A DNA stretch of 64,000 nt, taken from Paguma larvata. Lineage: Eukaryota > Chordata > Mammalia > Carnivora > Viverridae. The notes beneath the pieces were generated by a model. That model worked only from the letters and a program-made list of their open reading frames with translations, did no database searches and was not told the origin of the DNA. This document shows positions 34,313 through 45,119 of this stretch, one piece after another (position 1 is the first letter of the stretch; the number at the start of each line of letters is the position of its first letter). Both the position numbers and the translations under genes were made by a program. The stretch is from the NCBI GenBank assembly GCA_030068075.1, contig CM057839.1, positions 19,695,167 through 19,759,166 on the forward strand, in the 5' to 3' direction.

Positions 34313-35564
34313 TTTTAATAAATAAAAATAAAATTAAATCTCTGATTAAACCAGAAAGACAACCTGCTAGTGTGTTATAGTGTATGAAAAATCACTTTAT
34401 GATCAAATTCTGCTTCAGACCTATTGCCAGTGATGAACATTTATACACATCTGGCTGGATTGACTCTGTTACTCAGTGAAACACATGATTAACTAGACTT
34501 TTTTTCAAGGTAATGTACAAAATGGATAACATATTTAAAGGACCTGGAAGAATACTTAATTCTTAACAGCTTTAACTATTAGATTTGTAGAGTTTTCTTT
34601 CTTTAAAAACAAAAAGAATCCATAGTACTGCTCTTTATTATGGACAGTCCAGTGAGGTATATATCTTTGAATGAAATAGACACATTGCACCTCACCTCTC
34701 TCTCTCTCATCTCTGTATCTATCTCTGTGTCTCCCTGTCACTGTCTCTTTTCTTTCTTGCGTCTCTTTTCTTTCTTATAGAAAAGTGACAAAACTACTTG
34801 TTTTTAATTTAAAAAATCAAATCCAGTAAGCTGGTACTAATTACAATAACTTCTGATAATGAGAAGTTCCTGTAACAAACAATAGCAATAAGTTTTCATT
34901 GTTTATATACTAATCAAGCACAAAATAAAATTTATTAGAATTAGAATATTTTCTATACACAAAATTTTATTATGCTCAGTAATTAATGAAGTCATACTAT
35001 GCTGACCTAATTAAAACTGAGATTTTACATATATATGATAAATGCATGCCAAAACATTTAAATGATAAAAGAAATAAAGGAAAGTAATTTTTCATAAAAA
35101 CCAAAGTGCTTACTTATTATATAATCATAATGGAATATATTATTAATATAAAAGGTACATATATATTTTCTACTATGAAATTCATTGAGTAACTGGTTTA
35201 CTATAAATTGTGTAGCATAATGGATTCCACTTTTCCACTGAAAATGCACTGTAAGCTTAACTATTACTTCTCACCTAGACTTAAAGGGAAAAAGCTATTT
35301 ACTTAACTCGAGTTAGAATATATTAACCTGAAGCACTGTGCTTTGGAAGAGAATATGTAAAACTACTTTATAAGTTGGTTGAAACTGATGGTGTTAAGTT
35401 GTAATCTTATATTAAATATGTGTTTATAAAATGGAAATGACTTAGATGTTTGTTCTAAGCCAAGAATTTTTCTGATAATTATGTATCGGAAAAATTAACT
35501 CATCTTTACTTTTATCTTCTATCATATGGTGGGATGAAGAAACATTAAAGCCTAACAAATATAA
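34313..35564. other. Unassigned; CT-rich patch at 34690-34775
   Basis: Pyrimidine-rich stretch (ctctctctctcatctctgta, then ctttcttgcgtctcttttct). The rest is AT-rich and unrecognised. Confidence 0.55.
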
Positions 35565-35690
35565 GCACGAGTTTCAGTCAGAAATTACTTGATTTCAAAT
35601 CTCACCTCTTCCACTTAGTGGCTATGTCATCAGGGCCAGTATCTCTTAGTATCTCTTCAGAAAGGTCTCTTTAAGTTCTATTGTCACTCT
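35565..35690 (+). mobile_element. MIR fragment
   Basis: Contains agtttcagtcagaaattact, ctcacctcttccacttagtg and gctatgtcatcagggccagt, which match the MIR 5'/core portion. A possible 3' continuation is atgcctggcaaggagtggca near 35810. Confidence 0.55.
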
Positions 35691-36100
35691 CTTATTTCTT
35701 AATATTTTGAAACAAAGAGACTTGCATTTCCATTTGGCAGTGGGTTCCACAAATTTTGTTCCTGATCCTGTTCATAAGTTATTATGTATGAAAAACATCC
35801 TTGGAACTATGCCTGGCAAGGAGTGGCAATTAATTAACTCTCAAATTCCTCATGTTCTGAATATGTTTACTATGAAGTCAGTTACATACTTGGCACTTTT
35901 TATTCCCGAGTACGATGTGCCTCTAATCTCCTGCATTATTAACAAATTGTTGCTCACCAACATCCTCTTTCAGTAGCTACTGTTTTAATGCAAGTAATCA
36001 CCTTATTAATATGAATACTTTTGGATTACAAGAAACAAATTTTAATTTAATTTCTTATTTGTCGAACAGTACTCCTTCCTTAACTATTCATCTGTATGTA

Positions 36101-36121
36101 TGTGTGTGTGTTTGTAAATAT

Positions 36122-36158
<37 letters not shown>

Positions 36159-36315
36159 CACACACACACACATTATATATTTATAATGCAGTTTCTGTAT
36201 TAATTTACCCTTAAATGTGGCTTGAGTTCTACTTTAGGATAGTTACTCCACTATCTAGCTTTCGAATCTTACCATACCATATTTGGTAGGAACAACTGTA
36301 AATATAAATATATAA

Positions 36316-36385
<70 letters not shown>
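36101..36385. repeat. Facing compound microsatellites forming an inverted repeat
   Basis: Left arm (AC)n(AT)n(AC)n ends in cattatatatttata at 36171-36185. Right arm begins with its exact reverse complement, tataaatatataatg, at 36303-36317 and continues as (GT)n(AT)n to about 36385. The 15-bp non-repetitive pairing plus paired AC/GT and AT/AT runs give a long potential stem around a 117-bp spacer. Confidence 0.93.
36187..36302. other. Chimeric insert copied from 38.9-39.2 kb
   Basis: 36187-36270 is an exact 84-bp reverse complement of 39128-39211. Six unmatched bases (accata, 36271-36276) follow. 36277-36302 is an exact 26-bp direct copy of 38860-38885 (starts ccatatttggtaggaacaac). Together these fill the spacer of the microsatellite inverted repeat except for one base. 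There is no A-tail or target-site duplication, and the segment order does not fit L1 twin priming. Copying direction (39 kb to 36 kb) is inferred from its position between the microsatellites. Confidence 0.9.
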
Positions 36386-36389
<4 letters not shown>

Positions 36390-36391
<2 letters not shown>

Positions 36392-36722
36392 CATATATTG
36401 CCTGCAAGGTCTTTCTCAGTGAATGAAGAAAATGTTAGTATACCATTTTTAGGATTCTTACTTGACCTCTTAATCTTTTAATCAGCTACAAATCCTTAAA
36501 CTAATATTTCTGGGAATTTTTTTTTATGACAGTAGAAAGAAAGAGAACTCAGTCTTTCTCATTTGTATGTATAAACAGTTAATTCTCTTTATTAAATTAA
36601 AGACCCACAAGAGCAATAAAATATGTTAATTTTGTCATTGGAGAAATATTTATATTTATTTATTTACAAATAATAATAGATCAAGAACCATTTCTGAATG
36701 AATAAATTGATGTACAGAAGAT
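36390..36722. other. No feature recognised
   Basis: AT-rich sequence between the microsatellite structure and the short SINE. Confidence 0.6.
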
Positions 36723-36731
36723 GAAATGTAG

Positions 36732-36853
36732 GGGCATCTGGCTGGCTCAGTCTACAGAGCATGTGAGTCTTGATTGTGGAGTTGCAAGTTTGAGCCCCAT
36801 GTTGGCTATAATGATTACTTAAAAAAAAAATCTTAAAAAAAAAAAAGAAAAGA
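36732..36853 (+). mobile_element. Short-type tRNA-derived SINE, with TSD
   Basis: Head ggggcatctggctggctcag, B-box-like gcaagtttgagccccatgtt, then a short unique end (attacttaaaaaaaaaatct) and A-rich tail. It lacks the long CT-rich body of the other SINEs, so it belongs to a different subtype. aaatgtag flanks it at 36724-36731 and 36854-36861. Confidence 0.88.
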
Positions 36854-36861
36854 AAATGTAG

Positions 36862-38224
36862 ATTAATTATCTACCAGCCAGACCAGATTTTCTGGATGGA
36901 AGTCTTCCAATCACATATACTCACCTTTAATTTGACACTTAGCAAGCCCTTTCAAGCTTCAAAAGCTTTCTTCAGTTCAGCAGTATTTTCTTCCATTATA
37001 TCAGTGGTCATTGTTTTTAGCACATTTGTTATAAATTTCCATTAGAAATCCCCATTATTTAAAGACGTCATCTTTATTTATTATGGGAAATTGGCTATAA
37101 ATGTTGGAATAAAATGTTTATTGGCGGAGGCAAAGGAGAAAGGGAATTATGAGAGTAGAAGGGAGGAAGGGCTCCGTGTGTGCCTTGGCTCGGACACATG
37201 ACTTCATGTGTCTCTCATATTCTGGACACTCAGCCATTTTCACTGGTCGGGTTGGAATAGCACTGCTGCTTTGGAGGAGGAAACCAATGTGCTGATGTTG
37301 CTAAAGACCACTGCAGCCTCTGCCTGCTGCTGTTGCTTTGGATCAATCAGGAACAGAAATTGAAAAGAAATGAAACAAAGCCTGAACCAAAGAAATCACT
37401 TTCTCTGATTAAGGAAAAAGAAACCCATTTTTTGTCCTTGTCCCTGTTAATCTGTCCTTTTCTCTGTCTTTAGATTCACATATTTTCCTTAGGTTCATAA
37501 AATGCTGCTTACTCAACATTATATAAATGTTTCTCAAGTTTTGTTAAAAATTAAGTGACTTTCATGTAATAATCTAATTTCTAGATTTGGGAAAATAGAT
37601 TTCATTAAACATATCATTCCTGCCATCTTTTGAAGTCCCTTTGTAGGCCACTAGATAAATCATCAAATAATCAAGTATAAAATAGAGAAGAAAGACATCT
37701 TGTGGTAGTGAGCACCCTATGGAGAATTAAAATGATGGTACAATACATAGTGTATATATATACATTTCTCATGAAATCCTAATTTATTGAGTGGTCAGGA
37801 ACTTTTGACGTCCCCCTGATTAGAAGGTATTACTGTATCGGTCAGTTTCAAGTTTTACTTCTAGATACATGAAATAGAAAAATTTTAAGTATTTCAAAAT
37901 TCGCAATGAGTTCAGATGTTAAAGTATAAAGAAATATTATTATTTTCTTTATGCATGCAAATATAATGAAAGGACTGCTAGGTGAATATAGAAACCAAAA
38001 GGGAAAGGAAAACTTTGAAGATGAAGGGGACAGTTTATAGCAGCAGCGTGACTAAAAAGGCAGACAGAGAGCAGTAAGCAGTCATATTAATAGTGGAACA
38101 TTAGTGGAAAGATTTAGTAACTGCTGCAGTTACTTATTGGTTTAGAACGGCTTTAAATCTTTCAGAGCTTGTGACTTGTATGTACTGTCTATGGACTTTG
38201 AAAATGTTATCCTTGAAAGGAGGT
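36862..38224. other. Unassigned; GC-richer island at 37120-37350
   Basis: Bases 37120-37350 are noticeably less AT-rich, and a pyrimidine tract ending in AG (ttttctctgtctttag) at about 37458-37473 resembles a splice acceptor. No open frame or partner donor was found that would support an exon. Confidence 0.4.
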
Positions 38225-38525
38225 TTTGAACTGAAATACAATACAGGTCACATATATAATTTAATTTTTTTAATAGCCACATTAAATAAAGTAAATGGAA
38301 ACAAGTAAAATTTATTTTCATAAATTTTACTTATTTATCCAAAATATTTCAGACCAATATGTAAGCAACATAAATTTATTAATTGAGATGTTTTGTATTT
38401 CTTTCCCCCCCCCAAACTAATGTTTATTACTTATAGCCTGCCTCAATTCAAACTAGCCGTATTTGAAGTACTTAATATTTACATGTGGCTAAGTGGCTAC
38501 CACAGCTTAGCCCTCCATACCATCC
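38225..38525. repeat. Old dispersed repeat, copy 2 (unassigned)
   Basis: aatagccacattaaataaag, ccaaaatatttcagaccaat and acatgtggctaagtggctac recall the repeat at 25860-26345 and a common mammalian element with a 'tggctagtggctac' end. A C run (38404-38413) interrupts it. Class uncertain, possibly a hAT-like DNA transposon remnant. Confidence 0.45.
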
Positions 38526-38859
38526 CACACATATGTTTTAAATAAAATCACACAAATATCATATATATGACTGAAGTTTGTTTCTTGGAAACAAAAGATC
38601 CTACCTACTATATAAATAAACTATAGGTAATTGATTTCTTGTGGATTATTAAAACAACAACAACAACAAACTTTGGGTTATATTTTAGGAACTTTTTTTT
38701 GTTTATTTGTGTTTGGGTTTTTTTTTTTTTTTTTGGTAAATTACTTGATTAAGGATGAAATGTAATAAACTGATAATAAAACTTCCCTTGAAAATGAGAA
38801 TGTGAGGATGATTCCAAATCAGGATCCCTAAGGGCTCAACAAGGCTACATCTACCAAGT

Positions 38860-38885
38860 CCATATTTGGTAGGAACAACTGTAAA
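38860..38885. other. Source (or partner) of 26-bp direct copy at 36277-36302
   Basis: Exact match over 26 bases, starting ccatatttggtaggaacaac, to the right part of the chimeric insert at 36 kb. Surrounding sequence is not repetitive to the eye. Confidence 0.9.
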
Positions 38886-39127
38886 GCTCTAAATTAATGT
38901 TTAAACTGAGCTTTATAATGCAGGACAGGAAAGACATCACTTATGAGCATCATTTAGAGCAAACAGAAGTGTTAGCTGATGTAAAATTATGATAATCTAG
39001 CAATTTTATAGTTACAGTTCCCTTGGTAACAGTAAGAATAGCTGGAGAGAAATCATGATAGCTCTGGCTGATCTAGACAGACCGTATCTGGAAGGGGGTT
39101 CTCAGTTTTCACTGAGGCACATTAAGA

Positions 39128-39211
39128 AAGATTCGAAAGCTAGATAGTGGAGTAACTATCCTAAAGTAGAACTCAAGCCACATTTAAGGGTAAATTAATA
39201 CAGAAACTGCA
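39128..39211. other. Source (or partner) of 84-bp inverted copy at 36187-36270
   Basis: Exact reverse complement over 84 bases, with no mismatch. The match ends sharply on both sides (39127 and 39212 do not pair). No transposon signature is visible in the segment. Confidence 0.92.
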
Positions 39212-39675
39212 GAAGTTCTACCCTTTTGCGGTTGTGGGTGTGTGCTTTGGGTGAAGAGGGCTGAGAGGGGGCTGGCAGTATGTGAATAAACAGGAAAGAG
39301 ACTGAGGATTTCTGCTCTCTTTAGATATTTCAAAGAATTATATTTGAAAGAAAGAGTAAGTGTACTACAAGTCAAAAGAGACATCTGGGACCATTGGTTT
39401 TTTGGTCATATTTACCTTAGGAATTTGGTCTTTCAACGCAGTGATTATCTGACTGCTGTACGTGTTACAGCAAAAATATACATGATTCTAGGGCTAGACG
39501 AACATAGGATCCTTATGTGATTCTTTGCAATGCCTATATTTTGGCCTTCTGATAATTAACTTTAAGAGGAGAAATGTAAACGTAAGTTTAAGTATTTGCA
39601 AAGTAAATATTCAATACCTAGAAATAAAATCTGATATGATCTTGGTTTCTAAGTATTCATTTGTAGTGTAATTTT

Positions 39676-39703
39676 TATACACTTAAATATATTTAAGTGT
39701 ATA
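39676..39703. repeat. 28-bp perfect palindrome next to GT/TA tract
   Basis: The half-site tatacacttaaata is followed directly by its reverse complement. A TATG/GT-rich run extends to about 39745. Possible cruciform; no gene context. Confidence 0.88.
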
Positions 39704-39745
39704 TATTTATGTGTGTATATATATGTGTGTGTGTGTGTGTGTGTA

Positions 39746-41354
39746 TGTGAATGTATTTTATGCAACCTTTTATTATAAAAGATAATTATACCGTATGTAT
39801 TTCTTATTTTACCTTTTTTAGTATAACAAGATTTTCTACTTCTCCCAGATCAGTAACTATAGGTCTAAAACATTTAAACAGGTAAATAATATTCTAAAAT
39901 AGAGAAGTGTCATGATATGTTTAATCACTTCACTATCAATATGATCACTTATAGTGATCATAAATAGCACTATACTTACTCAGTTTTCATGAATTGTAAG
40001 TAAACATCCTTTTATACCTGTGAAAGATTACTAGAAGTGGACTTGCCCTGTCAAAAATAAAATTTCTATATTATTAATGTGATATATTTACTTAAAAATG
40101 CAAATTAATACATTTACAAAATGGGTTTCATATAGGTAACACATCCATAAAAAAGCAACACACAAGCAAAAAATAAATCCTTGTTATATTTCAAAAGACT
40201 TGAAATTTGTTAATATTTCTTTTCCTCAGTTGAAAAATCATGGCTTACCAAACACACACAAACACATAAACTCTTACACCTTGATTTCAAATAAAATATA
40301 TTCATGAATATTTTGAATATTCTGAAGCTTTAATTCAAAATTTAAAAGAGAATAAAAACTCTATCTTAAACTTGTTCATTTATGCTATTATATTTCTTTA
40401 TACCGAAAAATTCAGGTTTATAAAACTAATTGCAGAAGAAAAACCTCTTTAAAACATATCTTGCACTTTTTTCCTACTGTAAAATATAATATCATTTTAA
40501 ATGGACCATGAATACACTGAATATAGCAACCTAAAATAAAACATAAAATAGGATAAATATTTTCCCTGACATATACTTAGTATACAAATCATTTGATAGG
40601 ATATGTAATCAATGCTTAAATGTGTCTTCTTCCAAATATCTTATATTCATGCTATGCTTATTTTTATTTTTATGGCATTATAAGTTTCCTTTCAATACAA
40701 AAAAATGCTGTTCTCCTATGTTTTATTCTATACAGATTTTAGTACAAGTCAATTCCAATCAGGATTGCTCCATAATCCCTTAGCTCCCATACACTGTTGA
40801 ATTATCTTTCTAAGAGTCTCTGCTGCCCCATTCAGAAGCATTTTAAATTATGTAAGACCTATTTCAATTACTCAGAACATTTTACAAGTGATTTCTGGAC
40901 CCAATTTTATGATATTATTAAAATGTAAGGTATTTCTGTTTGAACAGTCTAAGTTCCATGTCTCTGTGTTAAAATACTGAGCACACCTGTTAATAGACAA
41001 AATTTTGATACACAAAACTGCAAATGCTTTAAATGGGCAGCTTAATTTGTCCTGTCAAAAAATAAGTATATCTGAATAGTCTGCAAAGATTGAGCTTTAG
41101 CTTGTACAAAATTTGGCAAAAATTCCCATTTTATCTTTAAAATGTAAACAATTTATATCTAAAATATCCTCCATTCAAAAATTATTTATTTATTTAAATA
41201 TTTCTGGAATTTCACTCAAATAAAGATTTGAATCTGCTCTACCTAGGATATGTTTTAAATCTACTGTACCTAGGAAAATTATTTTTACAAACACACGTTA
41301 TTAAGAATATAAGTGTATGTAATTAAGTTGTATTTCCTAAGACTTAACAATAAG
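39746..41354. other. Unassigned AT-rich sequence
   Basis: No element recognised. Very AT-rich, with short runs such as aaacacacacaaacacataa near 40249. Confidence 0.6.
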
Positions 41355-42400
41355 AAATAGTAAGAAAACAATCCAGTTAAAAAAAAAACACACAAGAAAA
41401 ACGTGTGAATAGACATCTATAAATATAACAGAGGTAAACAGGTATATGAAAAGATGTTCAAATTCATATATCATGAGTTACAAATTAAAGCAATGAGATA
41501 CCATGGTGTCCCCAGAATGATGAAAATTTAAAAATCTGATAACACCAAATGCTGACATGGATATGGAGTCATTTATTGTTGATGGGAATCCAATAGCTAC
41601 TTTGCTGTATTGTCTGGTAGTTTCTTACAAATCTTAACTTAGCCTTACCATATAGACATACCAGTCACATCCTAGATGTTTCTAGTAATTTCCACATAAA
41701 ACCTTTACATGCATGTTTATGTCAGATTTATTCATAACTTCCCCAAACTGCAAACAACAAATAGGTGAATGGATAAACAAGCAGTAATGCATTCATTCAT
41801 TGGAATATCATTCATCAATAAGAAGAAATGAGCTACCAAGCCACAAAAACACATGGAAGGACATTACATAGGTATTGCTAAGTGAAAGAATCCACTATGA
41901 AAAGTTTACGTACTGCACGATTTCAATTCCATGACATTCTGGATAAAGTAAAACTATGGAGACAAATAATAAAATATCATTGGTTGCCAGAGTTTTGGGG
42001 GGAAGGCAAAAGTGATAAGCAGGTGGAAGATAGTCTGTATTCGGGGAAGTGAGACTATTTCGATTATACTGTAAGAACGAATGTATGGCATTATGCTTTT
42101 GTCAGAGCCCAAAGAAAATACACAAAATGTGAATTCTAATGTAAACATATGTACTTTAATTAATAATAATGTGTCAATACTTTGTCATAAATTTTAACTA
42201 ATGTACCACACTAATTCAAGATGTAAAAAATAACTATGTGACGGTGATTAGTGATAAGCACACTAAAACAAGATTTAAAAATAACTATGTGAAAAAAATA
42301 TTATGTGAGGGAATATAGTGGGGGAGGTTATATGGGAGCTCTCTGTACTTTCTGCTCATTGTTTATATAGAATATGATTCTGAATGCATAAAATATATTA
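41355..42400 (+). mobile_element. Old mammalian L1 3' part
   Basis: Sense L1M landmarks in order: gtatatgaaaagatgttcaa, attaaagcaatgagatacca, aacaccaaatgctgacatgg, ggtgaatggataaacaagca, gacattctggataaagtaaa, ccaaagaaaatacacaaaat and ggttatatgggagctctctg. Frames are broken. Near 42230-42290 the words aaaataactatgtga recur, a small internal duplication. Confidence 0.82.
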
Positions 42401-42842
42401 TTTTTTAATGAGATGCACCTTCATTTAGATTTGACCATGTTATTGTAGGAAAAGAGGTAAAATATTACTTACAGAAAATAATTTTCTTATTTAGAAATGG
42501 AAAAGGAGTAAAGGAAAATATTTCACAATCGATTTAGTGATCTCTTCTGAAAAAATACATGAGAGTAAAAATAGGAAAATCCTGAACAAGGTTATCTTTT
42601 TTGAATCAAGAATAGGCTTTTGAAAACAATCTCATTATTATGCTCCTTGTTGTACCTCTCCAAAATTCTGGGGAACTGGAGATAATCAATCAATAAAATG
42701 AGTGAAATATTTGTATTTCATTTTATATTAGGAATCATCTTAATGACTTCTAATATCATGGATACATCAACTTCTCTAAAGCAGACTGTATTTTATTTGT
42801 TATACCATAGGAAAAATTAGAAATTCCAAAATACTGAGAAAT

Positions 42843-43045
42843 AGGGGTGATTGATGGCTCAGTTGATAAGTATCTGACTCTTGATTTCAGCTCACGTCAT
42901 GATCTCACGGTTGTGAGATCCAGCCCTGCAGGGCTCTACTCTAGGCTTCGAGCCTGTTTAAGATTCTCTTTCTCTTCCTCTGCTCCTTACCCGCTCACAT
43001 GTGCACCCTCATGTACTCTCTCCTTCTCAAAAAATTAAAATATAT
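42843..43045 (+). mobile_element. CAN-SINE, older copy
   Basis: ggggtgattgatggctcagt, then tgacatcttgatttcag-like text, tcacgtcatgatctcacggt and a CT-rich body, ending ctccttctcaaaaaattaaa. The B-box part is altered (gatccagccctgcagggctc). Confidence 0.9.
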
Positions 43046-44250
43046 TTCCTATATTAAAAAAATACCCAGAAATAGAAGTCAATAATATGTTATCATGTGC
43101 TCTTTATAACCCAAATGTTCAAACCACATGCAGTATAGAGTCCAACCATAATGTACAGTGCTCTGGCAAAGAATGGAAATCTTCAGTTACCTGGGCAGCC
43201 TGAGGCCCCAGAGCTGATGGTGCTCTGTGGGGGCCTGGAAACAGTAGGAGATGCATCTGCCTGCAGACTGAGAGCCACTTTAGGGAGTGCAGGACAAGAT
43301 TTAATAAAGGAGAGCTCTTCAGGCACTTTTATGTCTTTTCCTTGGCCAACATGGTAAAACAGTGACTTCCCTTTTCCTTCCATGGGGTAAAATGGGGGCA
43401 TGTTTCTTCATAAACAATGAAAATGATAAAGAAGCTCATGGGATTTCTGCCAAACAAGGGAGTGGTAGAGGTTTTGAGCAATGTATTTATATATTCAACT
43501 TATTCTTTCAGAGTACAGATAGGTGAACTTTACAAAGATCTTTGACTAACTGCTTAAAAATACCCATGTGTACCTTGAAGAAGCAAAACTTATTATGTGG
43601 ATATGTCATATCATCTCTAGTGGTTGTCCCAAAAGTACACAGAAAATATGGAAGTACACATTCACCTTCATTATGATGCTGAGTAAATTTAGAAAAATAC
43701 ATGAATATGAATAATGTCACTATGCAAAGCTAAAATATCCCAAATTATCTACTAAACAAGGTAAATGTATTACATTTATAATAAAGAAATAGAAAATACA
43801 GTAAACACACATATTCCCTTTTTTTCTGCCTAAAATATAGTTCAATTTTATACTTTGATTTTTTTAATTTTTGTGTTTTTTTTTCGATATTTAAGATGAT
43901 AAATCAGATCACTGGAAATAGGAAAGAATAGTATTTTCTTGCTTTCCAGAATGGCAGAAATAGAACTGTTTAATCATTATCAAGTTTCATTAATTAATAT
44001 GAATATTCATTAATATTAAATTAACAGTTAATTTAATCCCAAATTTGGGGATCACAATGGGAAAATCATAATCTAGATTAAACTGTTGGTTAAGCTCTTT
44101 GATTTTCACATAAGGATATGGACTTTATGAGTTAGTTGAACATGGAGTTAATCCATTCTTGATAATCTAGAATTAATTATTCAAACAATGATATGAGAAA
44201 CTTCTTACTCTGTCAAATTATCTTGAGGTACCAAATAATTGCTTTAAGAA
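43046..44250. other. Unassigned; GC-richer ORF pocket at 43150-43400
   Basis: Open frames overlap on both strands (43151-43357 + and 43183-43401 -) in a locally GC-richer patch containing gaggccccagagctgatggt. No domain, splice site pair or similarity is recognised. Beyond it the sequence is AT-rich with nothing identified. Confidence 0.35.
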
Positions 44251-44258
44251 GTGATTTG

Positions 44259-44454
44259 AGGGACATCAGAGTGGCTCAGTAAGTTAAGCTTCCAACTTTG
44301 GCTCAGGTCATGATCTCAGGATTCTTGAGTTTGAGCTCCGCTTAGGGTTTTGCTGACAGGTCAAAGCCTGGAAACTGCTTCAGATTCTGTCTTCCTCTTT
44401 CTCTGCCCCTTCCCCACTCATGCCCTGTCTCTCTCAAAAAAAAAAAAAAAAAAA
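44259..44454 (+). mobile_element. CAN-SINE with TSD
   Basis: Head agggacatcagagtggctca, B-box region degraded (gagtttgagctccgcttagg), tail of about 19 A. tgatttgag before it and tgattgag after the tail are likely a target-site duplication with one change. Confidence 0.92.
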
Positions 44455-44462
44455 TGATTGAG

Positions 44463-45119
44463 GTCATTGTCTTAGAGCTCCTTGATGTAACTTACTACAA
44501 GCAATAGCTTTCTGAAAACTACTTGTTTTTTTACATTAGAGACACATTTCCAATATCAATTCTGATACTCAATGAACTCAGTATGAGGTCTGTTTAAGAA
44601 ATGATTTTGAAAGCTAAAAATCAGTGTAATTGTATTTCCTTTAAGGTGATAATTATGTCTTTGTCCAAATGACCTATGTTATCAACTGTTGACAGTTAAC
44701 TTGTGAGCCAAGTGTCAGGACCTTATAAGATATGGAGCAATTTAGATAGAAATATAAGAAACAAATTATTTTGCAGTGTTATCCACCATAAAGAATGTTT
44801 TATGCTCTCTTTGTGAAAGAAGCATCCTGAAATCTGAAGCTACCTTTTTGTCTGCTGACTTAGATTAATTGATAGAAAATCTGCTGAATATTCCAAATAA
44901 AGTTGTTCTTGTTAACATAACAAGATATCCAGATATTTTAATATTCTCTCCTTCTCTCCCATGATAATTGCAGAGAGACTGGTCCAGTACAGACAGAGGC
45001 CTTTTGATGGCTTAGGGGCTAACAGAAATTAGTTTTCACACTTAGAAAGATAATGTGCAATTTGGAAGCTGAGCTGTACTGGAATGTTGAGGTCAAAAAG
45101 CTAACAATTCAGAGTGGAA
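44463..45119. other. Unassigned sequence
   Basis: Nothing recognised between the SINE and the old L1. Confidence 0.55.

Noticed and set aside
36187..36302. Chimeric insert explained as a twin-primed L1-type retrocopy
   Set aside because: Segment order relative to the source is wrong for twin priming on either strand, and there is no A-tail or target-site duplication.
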